Source: Sclerodactyla briareus (Eukaryota > Echinodermata > Holothuroidea > Dendrochirotida > Sclerodactylidae). From it: DNA of 64,000 nucleotides. Shown piece by piece: positions 56,097-64,000 of this stretch (positions are counted from its first letter, which is position 1; the number at the start of each line of letters is the position of its first letter). The position numbers and the translations under genes are program-made. The stretch covers positions 124,001 through 188,000 of the forward strand of contig JAODTK010003699.1 in the NCBI GenBank assembly GCA_026419785.1, given 5' to 3'. The notes under the pieces are model-generated. The model was not told where the DNA came from. It did no database searches and was given only the letters and a program-made list of their open reading frames with translations.

Positions 56097-57730
56097 AAAT
56101 CAATTCTCTGGCAGTTCTCCATCTTTAAAGAGTCCAGCCAGGTCACAAGGCATTGCACCAACACTGCCTGATCTTTCGTAATCATTGGTGACAAAGCACG
56201 CCGCTCGGCATTGAACCATTTCTAATATACTAACAATGTCATTATGATAGGGGTCACAAACAGAAGAGGCATACTCAAATGTGGACGAATTAATGCCATA
56301 TGGGCGTTGTTTAATTTATTTAGTACAAGGAAACAGATTTCTTTTAATGAAACCAACTGTTGTTAGCAGTTGCTGTGATTTGATTGATGTGGTTACGCCT
56401 GGTAAGGTTGTTAGGGTATCCGGTGGAGGACTGAGTCGGTCTCGGTCTCGAGAACATTACCGAGACCGATTTTGAAGGAGGTCAGACTCCGACTCGGGAA
56501 TCAATGACTCAGACTCGGCTGCAGCCTGCTGGGACTCGGTCCGAGTCCAGGTTCAAGACCACTCAAAAAAATCCTTGGCAAAATCCTGAAAATTATGAGG
56601 AAGAATAATGCAAAATCGAAATGCAAAATTTACTAATACAATTTGGAAATTAGCCAATAGACTAAGATGGCCTGCGGAACAGCTATAGCAAATGTGTAAC
56701 CATGCCACGCGCAGGAGAACATACAGCACTTGGCGCACGTCGCAAAGATGGTGGAAAGGAAATTGTGATTTTCTTGAAATGCAATGACAAAACACTTTAT
56801 GCCTAAATGCTGTCTGGAAAATTATATGGTCTCCAAGAGTAGGTAGGCAGGCGGAGAGTGTACGGAGTGTGCTATAGATTATTTAGGTCATTTATTTCGT
56901 TAGTTCTGGCATTGTTACATTTGCAATTACCTGGCCATGCTATGAACTCCTTGTATGAGCATCCAACTCTTGGATAGGAAGTTTGGAAATTTCAATCTGA
57001 AATTCTCATTGGGCTGATTGTGCAGTTCATTATTAGTATCCAGGCCAGCCCTGAAGCATTAACTGCAATAACTTGCCATTGAAGCCAATACTAAGCCTAT
57101 TCATTTTTGTTAAAGGCCAAGGGTTAATAGGGACGGCGAGGACTAGATCAAAAGAATTGGACTTGACCGGATGTTAGAGGACCCTCGGTCTTGGACTCGG
57201 CTGCTGAGGACTTGGACTCGGACTCGGATTATCTGGACTCAACTCCAACACTGTTAGTTATATCAACACCCAGATAAGAATGACATTTAGTTTCACCCAG
57301 CAGATTACCTCCGAGTTTATAGTTAAATCGTTTTGCGGCTACGGAATGGTTAAGTCTCATCACAAAACCTTTTTTGGGTTGAAGTGTAACTGCCACTCCT
57401 GTTGCCACTTAGTCCAATGTCTCAAGGTCAGTTGGGGTTGGACAATGATCAGACTTAGATTGGTTGTGATTTACGATACAATAGGGGCGCACACAATACC
57501 TCCGCAAAAAGGCGAACTTCAGATTGTAAATTCTAAGGGAGGTCCGTTGATAAGGTAAGGAACAGCAAGGGTACTGAAAAAGTGACCCTGGGGAATGCCA
57601 GATTTAACTTCTAAGTGGAGAATCGCCCCAACAACGACGCCTCTGTTACGACACGCGAGGAACTTGCTATCCATCTATCCATTTACACGAACACCAGAGT
57701 GATCAAGTTTGAGCATTAAGCGATTATGCG
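56097..57730 (-). mobile_element. Jockey-superfamily-like LINE RT, split by a MITE
   Basis: On the minus strand, 57,730 to 57,262 reads as RT palm pieces: GIPQG/GHSF, then LETLD...ATGVAVTLQPKK, FVMRLNHSVAAKRFNYKLGG and CHSYLGVDITN. The protein resumes at 56,419 and continues to STFEYASSVCDPYHNDIVS, then ILEMVQCRAACFVTNDYERSG. These match the order PxKCxVMRxxH, SYLGVxI, RPxLEYASSVWDPY, EMVQRRAARFV of LINEs unlike the CR1-type copies here. Several frameshifts are present. The element is interrupted exactly between YLGVDITN and the next strand by MITE copy A. Confidence 0.75.
56420..57253. mobile_element. GACTCG-rich MITE (copy A) inside the LINE
   Basis: The right end, read inverted, is CAGTGTTGGAGTTGAGTCC; the left end is CGGTGGAGGACTGAGTCGG. 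Subterminal GACTCGG-type hexamers are at 56,425-56,555 and 57,180-57,240. The middle is unique and non-coding. The flanks are TTAGGGTAT (left) and TTAGTTAT (right), consistent with a slightly altered 8-bp target duplication as in hAT elements. Removing it restores continuity of the LINE reading. Confidence 0.7.
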
Positions 57731-59620
57731 GCCCATGTCCCCCGGTCCCCCGCCCCCCCCCCCCCCTCCCGTGATAGTGCCCTGCTACACGTTCTGTAAC
57801 AGTAGGCAGGCTTAACTTTTAGAAAAAAATGCATGTATTGTATGCTAAGGATGGTGGTAAATAAAAGAAAAGCAAAATGACCAGTTAGTTAATTTTCATG
57901 TAATTCCAAATAGAATCACTCCAGGAAAGCAATTAGAAGCAGTCTAAATCAGAATTCCAAATTATATCAAGCTGCAAAAAAAAAACTGATATTTTACTCC
58001 TCAGCCGTCACCTCTAAAAAAATGTGCGAAGTTTGCATAGTAGTGTAGTTTGCAGTTAACATTGAGTCCTCTCACCTAATATCAAACAAACGGTGGCTCA
58101 TAATGACCACATGTATCCAAAACAGTAAAAATACGTACATTTGCGAACCGTATATTACAAGCACAGTTTCAGTCTCGATTTGAGTCTCGACGAAAACGAG
58201 TAGAAAATAACCTGAGTTGACACTTCACCCCACCCCGACGAAAACGTGTATTGCATTGAAGCATCATTCTGTCTATTTTTTTTATTTTTTCGGCCCCAAA
58301 CCCAGGGGGGGGGGGCAAGCAGCCCTCCTGCCCACCCCCCCTGGGCCGCCGCCCTGCGAATGATAATGAAGAACAACCAGAGTAAGTTTCAGACCATTTT
58401 TTTGGTCGTAAAGAAAAACATATGTCTGCACGAGGCACAATCAATAATGAAAATTGCCCGCACCGCGTAGGAAAGTGATGGGACTAGGAAAAAATGGAAA
58501 TGGTGAAGCATAGCTTATCGGAACCAGACATCACCAGTGAAGTCCCCACATGAGATCTTCATGATTAGGTCAGTATGCATGCCTGTTCAACGCGGTCTGC
58601 TGCTGTACCCATGTCGGATTATGTCCAGTGTCAGCGAACATATAGCACGTTCGGGCTCAAATATGGGGAGGGGGGGGGGTGAAATGCATTGCGCTTCCCC
58701 ACCAGAATATTGGGGAGGGGCGCACGTCCCCCACCTAGATCCTCCATGATGGCCGACCCCTTTACTCGTGAGGCAGTGGTCGACCTTGGAGATATCGGAT
58801 CGCCGATATCAGATCCGCGCGCTCCGCAGTCGATTTGGAACACTTTCGACACCAGGTGATGCCGGGATGTAGGGCACCACGATCACAGGGTACATCAATG
58901 TGCCCGCCGATCAGTAACGCTAATGTAACACAATGAAACCGTTTTATACTAGAGAGGAACTGCCTAGAAGGGATGTAACAGAACAGTAGTTTAAGGTATT
59001 TCCTGTGTTGCATTTGAAAGAAAACCCGCCCGTTTGAATTCGAAAATACCCATCTCCGAAAATGGTCTCGACCCGAGGCATCTGAGTAGGTTCTTTGCAC
59101 GCACGACGATATTGACGCTGCCCATCTGGTAGCAATGCAACTTGCACAAAAGTGGCATGGCATACAACACAGTTAAACAGTACGTGCATTTCAAAATTTT
59201 CGGAACGCGCAACAGAGGTAAAATTGGCAGGACTTTTTCAGCCCGATGATTATTGAAATAACGTTACATGAAAGCTCCAAACTCCAATATGATACGTGGA
59301 AAACACATTAGAATTTATTCAGTTGGGAGAAACTGGTCAATAGTCCGCGGACAGCGCTTGAAGGAAGGAAATCTGGAAAGATTGTAATTTTCCGAAGACG
59401 CGCCTCTTTTGGGTTCTCCGACAAGACAGACCCAAAAGTTGGAATTCAATCGGAGTATATTTTCAATGGGAATATGTCCGGAAATGAAACTGCTGGATCG
59501 AGTTATGGTTATAAGGATTATACCCGAAACAAGGTTGGTGGTTCGTTTGGCGTGTTCTTGTAATTATAAGAAAAAATGTATGTAAAAAGTGTACGCGCAA
59601 CAGAGGTTGCGCGGAACTGG
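57731..59620. other. No recognisable gene
   Basis: Contains poly-C (57,750-57,767), poly-G (58,304-58,314 and 58,670-58,679), and a small perfect palindrome near 58,791-58,812 (GATATCGG/CCGATATC). Minus-strand frames at 58,762-59,212 include CxxC-like spacings but no domain I recognise. Confidence 0.4.
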
Positions 59621-59621
59621 T

Positions 59622-59679
59622 GTAGCTACTGTAGGCGAGGTGCCTAGGCTAGGCCTAGCCTAGGCCTACAGTAGGCTAC
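59622..59679. repeat. TAGGCCTA palindrome with extended hairpin
   Basis: 59,642-59,665 is a perfect 24-bp palindrome centred on GGCTAGG|CCTAGCC. Further out, GTAGCTACTGTAGGC (59,622-59,636) pairs with GCCTACAGTAGGCTAC (59,664-59,679) with one unpaired base. A smaller hairpin (GCGCAAC/GTTGCGC) lies at 59,595-59,612. Confidence 0.85.
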
Positions 59680-62009
59680 ATGTATGATGTAGGCCCCGAT
59701 TTGAAACGCAGGCTGTAGTACAGATACTAGAGCCCGCGAGCGCAGGCTAGTTAGCTGGTCCACTCGCGAAGGAGTATGTCTCCGCTCCCCAACATATCAC
59801 CGAAATACACACAGTCGCGGTCATCAACCTAGGTTAGACTAACGTTAGGCGTATGCCACAGTATGCCGCCAAGCGCATAGAAATTTAACATTTCAAATTT
59901 ACAAATACCAATTATCAGAGTTCGCCCCCGACCAAGCAAAATAAAATAGGCTCAGCACTATCCAGCACAATCTCGTGGAGACCATTTTTTCAATATCAAT
60001 TTCAGCTTGCAAAATACAGCATTTTACTTGATTAAGAAAGGGTATTATTTTCAGATCGTAGCACTACGAGTATTGATTTAGTACATTGAAGGTTGAGCCT
60101 AGTTACTGGCCTATAGTGGGGCAATCTTAAGTTCGATCACTTAGGGGAGGCTAGCCGAGGTTGATATAAAAACACCAAAAACCAAGGTTAACAAAGGTAA
60201 ATGAAAACTTAATAATATATAGATTGCTCATCATCTTCCTCAGAGACATTGTCTCAATCGATAGAATCAAAGTAAAAGATTCCGCTTTGCGAGCCAAACT
60301 GATTCTCAAATAGAAGAAGACTGCATAGAGCAACATACAATAGCCTAAGTTAGTTGTCCAATCGAACAAACAGTTTTTCCCATTTGCATTTTTAAACAGC
60401 TTGTCCCATGATGATTGTTATGGAAACACCTTGCGGACTTTGATGTACATCAACCACACAAAAAAACACCAAAAAACCGGTTAATATGTTATTGGATTCG
60501 TGTGATTTTAGTGTCAAAATTAGAATAGTTTGGTGGTTTTCAAAGAAAAACTGATCAAGCCCTGCAACATGATAGAATTCAAGAAACAAAAACAAAAAGC
60601 TGAATAATAATCACAGTTTGTGTACACGCATCGGTGTTGAAAGGGAGTGTTTTTACGAATACTTGGATGCAGGTTATTGTTGACATTCAAACAACAGCAC
60701 GTTTCCTATCATTTAAACGCTCCTAGCACTCCGATTAACCACACCGATTGGCCCAGCCTCCTACTAGGGTTAAGCCTAGCCCTAGTCATCCTATTGGCTA
60801 CCACAGCCCCACAGGTACCAGCGGCCAATGTGAAAGTCATGTCAGTAGGGACAAGCAAGCGTCCCCCGCGACCAATCATTGATGACTGTCCCGTCGAAAG
60901 GTGATGCAAAGCACGTCACCCCACCCCTTGATTACGACCGCCCTTAGGCATTGACACCCTGAACTTACTGTACACGTACTGTGTTAGGTGCCCCTAATAA
61001 GGCATGAGAGGTTTGAGTGTGACTAGGGTTTTGAAGGAACTTTGTTTCAATTTGTAAGTTATGAAAGTAAAAAATTACTAGGTTATGTAGACTTAAATTT
61101 ATTTAAAATGCCGGGTTCATGATCCTAATCCATGTCAACCAAAATTTTATTTGTTTAGCCATACAATTTATTGTAATATGTTGTAGTAGAAGATGAAGTT
61201 GTGAGTGATTGCATAGGTAGGGCTTGTACTTGCATACTGTTGTTACTGGCCATAATGTTGTTACATTATATAATGTCTGACAGGCCATTGTGGAAAAACA
61301 GGATGTAGGATTGTGTTCAAACCGATATTTTTTACCCGGGTCGTGGAATGTCAGTCAAAGGAAGTGGCCAAGTTAAGCCTACAGTACCAGCCTACTGCTT
61401 CGAATAAATCTTTGGTGTGGTCACCAAAAGGCTGAACAAACTTTCAATTGTGGCGCAACAGTAAAAAAAAATGTAGGTTGTCTTCTAATACTTCAAAAGT
61501 ACATGTAGAAAATCTCAACAAATCTGATTTGTTTTTCATAACAGACTCCAATGAGTTATTTTGGCTGACAATGTAACGTCAGGAGTTAAAACATTTACTT
61601 TCTATGTTAGAAAATCCCCAATTTTATTGTTGTTTTTAAACACCTCGCCATTGTAATACAGAAAAATTGATTTAAGTTTTTTTCTAACTTAACATGACAA
61701 CATTTGGTATTCACGAATGGGAACCTTATCATTGGGTGAGAGGAGCATTCCCTTTAGGGTAAGGCATTCTCTCACCACCAACATATCAGCAGAAATTCCA
61801 CTGCCAAGCTTACAGCGACATATTTCTCTGTATTAAGCAAACTGAATGGCCCTCCAGACAAAAAGGACATAGCGTGAAGAGAAAAGGCTGCAGCCACAAT
61901 GGAAAGTTGGGGGAGGAGGGCCAAACTTGGTGGGGATAATTATGAGCAGTTAAATGGTTTCAAGGTATAGCCTAATTATCATAAATAATTGTCACTTAAA
62001 CATTAATTT
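59680..62009. other. Mostly unique sequence; promoter-like patch at 60.7-60.9 kb
   Basis: Between 60,740 and 60,930 there are four CCAAT/ATTGG motifs (near 60,748, 60,790, 60,823 and 60,872) and a GATGCAAAGCACGTCAC stretch. No TATA box and no downstream exon are evident, so a promoter is only a possibility. The remaining sequence shows nothing I can name. Confidence 0.3.
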
Positions 62010-62428
62010 TTAAAGGACAAGCCAGCCAAAAAAAATTAAAATGTCATATGATGTGTATTGAAAATTAGGCCAAGCAAACTTGGTTTAATGTTCATAGCAT
62101 GGTTTCAGTATAGAGTTTTAAAGATACTAAATAATCACCTCTAAGTTGGCAATTTTGCAAATTGGCCACATTGGTGATGGTTTTTTTTTTTTATCATATC
62201 TTACAAAATTGAAGTAAATTTTAAGAAATCTGTCTTTTCTTATTTGGTAGATTAGACATAACAAAAAAGGTGCCAGTTGCCAAACAATCAGCCAATTGTA
62301 TGAAATTTGAGAAGCTATTTCCCAACCGAACATGCTATGAACCTGAACAAATGATATTCGAAGGATTTTTATTCTCTTTAACATTATAACACCAAGAGAG
62401 TATTAATTGGGCTGAGTTTCCCCTTCAA
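62010..62428 (+). mobile_element. TTAA-type MITE, copy 3
   Basis: Flanks TTAA (62,010) and TCAA (62,425). Ends AAGGACAAGCCAGCCAAAA and, inverted, AAGGGGAAACTCAGCCC. The interior aligns with copies 1 and 2, for example GCAAATTGGCCACATT, ATGATATTCGAAGG and TTTTTATTCTCTTTAACA. Confidence 0.75.
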
Positions 62429-64000
62429 CTCCATACGACATTAGTAGCATGGGGTGGAAACCTCGCCACACTTATGTTTTCACCAACTTAATAGAACAGA
62501 TGCTCATCAAAAGGGGAGTCATGAAATGCATGGCTCCATTTCATTGGCACTTTCCTCCAACCCAGCAATGACAGGTAGCTTTTGTTGAAGACATAGTGGA
62601 TATGTCCTGCCGAAAGTAACGTACACTGCTGTCATATATTTAATCACCCATATAACTCGCCATTGAGCAACCCGCAATGAAGGCCTTAAATTCTGGTTCC
62701 GAAAACTGTGGGTCAGTGCGGGAACCTTTGTGTTAACTGAATTCTACCAAGGGGACCAAAGATGATGTAACCTCACAGGGGATTGGTGCTGAGAGGGAAG
62801 CTGTGTAATGGGTTTTTTACCTCTGACACCGGCACAATCCAACATATCACTGGTGTAATTAGAATAACAGTGCTGGGACAGTAGGCACTATATCCAGGAT
62901 TTATGTTACCGGAATCAGTTGAGAATGTTTAGCCTATCTTTTAGCGTGCATGGCAGGGGCATGGAGGGAAGGGCCAAGGGTTATTTGTTTTCGAGAGTGC
63001 GATTGCAGTGTATTACCCATGTGCATCCAGAGTTTTCGGAACAGAAGTAAGACCCACTAAGACCCCGCCAGGTACAAAGGTAAGCACCCCCTAAGACCCA
63101 ACCAGGTACCAAAGTAAGACCCCTAAGACCCAACCAGGTACAGAAGATACTTTTGCGGAAGAGTGTGTGACATGTGTTTAGAACTGGAAAATATTACATT
63201 TGTTGCTACTTGTATATTCACTAGTTAGCCTAGAAGCCTCGTAGTGCTCAAGGGCCAGTGTTTTTACACAGAGTTAGTCAAACATGTGAGTCCAATGTGT
63301 TTCATGTAAAGTCTAGAGTGACAGAGGGTCTTCCTGTCAAAATGTTAAAATTGGGTTGCTCAATATGAGCCAGTAGCCAGCCAGCATAGCCAGCCTTCGA
63401 GTCAGAGGGAAAAGAACAATTTGTTCCAGGTTTTGTATTTTTCAGCTTACCTCTGTTTACGCGGGAAAGTGAGGAGGGAGGGGGGGGGGGGGTGGTGGGG
63501 GTTCTGACCTGATAGGCAGTCAGAAAAATCTGTTCTTCTCGTACCTCACCATTCCCCCTACCCTCAATTCCATTTGGGGCCCCGGCTACATTTTTTGCAC
63601 GATTATTCGATATATTCCCAACTTTTCAGAGTATGTCTTTTTTTTTTTTTTCATATTTCTTCTCGTTTTTGCACCTCCCCTCCTTCGTTTCCCGTTTTTC
63701 ACCTGTCGATTTCAAGATTTGCCCTCTCGACTCAGTAGGGTTGCAGGGGCTACTGGGCTACACAACTGGCCATATATGGGAAAATGATTATTAAGGTTTA
63801 CCAAGCAACCATGTATGACTTCAAGAGTTGTATATAAGTGACCCATGCTCATTTTCTTACTTGTCTTTCCTGATAACTTCTGACCCACATAGGCAGATGA
63901 GAGGCAAACACAGTGCTAAGCCAACGAGGGGCAATGTTAACCTTTTCTTTATAGTCCCACTTGAGTAGGTAACTGGGAAGGTGTCCAGGCCTGACTATGT
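62429..64000. other. No recognisable gene
   Basis: A short tandem repeat lies at 63,047-63,145. A poly-G tract is at 63,480-63,491 and a poly-T tract at 63,639-63,651. No exons are recognised to the window end. Confidence 0.4.
63047..63145 (+). repeat. Three-copy tandem repeat (~37-39 bp)
   Basis: The unit is close to AAGACCC-CTAAGACCCAACCAGGTAC, repeated three times with small differences. Confidence 0.75.

Noticed and set aside
58762-59212. Minus-strand frames with CxxC spacings as a zinc-finger gene
   Set aside because: Cysteine spacing fits no zinc-binding family I know, and the frames overlap in three phases.

Overview
This is a eukaryotic, animal-type window: intron-split exons, tRNA-derived SINEs, non-LTR retrotransposons (LINEs), Penelope-like fragments, MITE-like elements and long microsatellites. 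There is no operon structure and no long intact reading frame. The repeat mix, the many TAGGCCTA-type motifs and a split C-type lectin domain suggest a marine invertebrate, perhaps an echinoderm or hemichordate. That assignment is inference from overall look, not from a marker gene.

The only recognisable host gene is a C-type lectin domain (CTLD) on the + strand, in three exons at 19,396-19,560, 26,330-26,421 and 29,223-29,372. Together they give a nearly complete long-form CTLD. The splice frame is off by one base between exons 2 and 3. Intron 1 holds a trinucleotide array split by a 3.8-kb element. That element has 30-bp perfect terminal inverted repeats and carries a 1.7-kb minisatellite that looks derived from its own terminus. 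Two GIY-YIG-like fragments also lie in the introns.

Most of the rest is mobile-element debris. CR1-like LINE copies lie at about 3.3-5.9 kb (+), 9.0-9.4 kb (-), 16.3-18.9 kb (+), 33.5-36.2 kb (+, rearranged into tandem chimeric units), 50.7-50.95 kb (-) and 51.4-55.2 kb (-). An L1/Tx1-like RT fragment lies at 10.8-11.3 kb (-). A second, Jockey-like LINE at 56.1-57.7 kb (-) is split by a MITE with GACTCG-rich ends. A Penelope-like 3' end with a candidate hammerhead motif is at 30.7-31.55 kb.

There are three SINEs on the minus strand (15.3-15.7, 37.4-37.7 and 46.4-46.7 kb). A MITE family with TTAA-like ends has three copies (17.0, 43.2 and 62.0 kb). A roughly 3.5-kb inverted array of ~300-bp repeats spans 11.3-14.9 kb, and an 80-bp-arm snap-back palindrome lies at 15.9-16.1 kb. 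A decayed THAP-like exon is at 48.5 kb. From 57.7 kb to the end almost nothing coding is recognisable. The lectin is the only plausible host gene; the other elements are best read as independent insertions, several of them nested.
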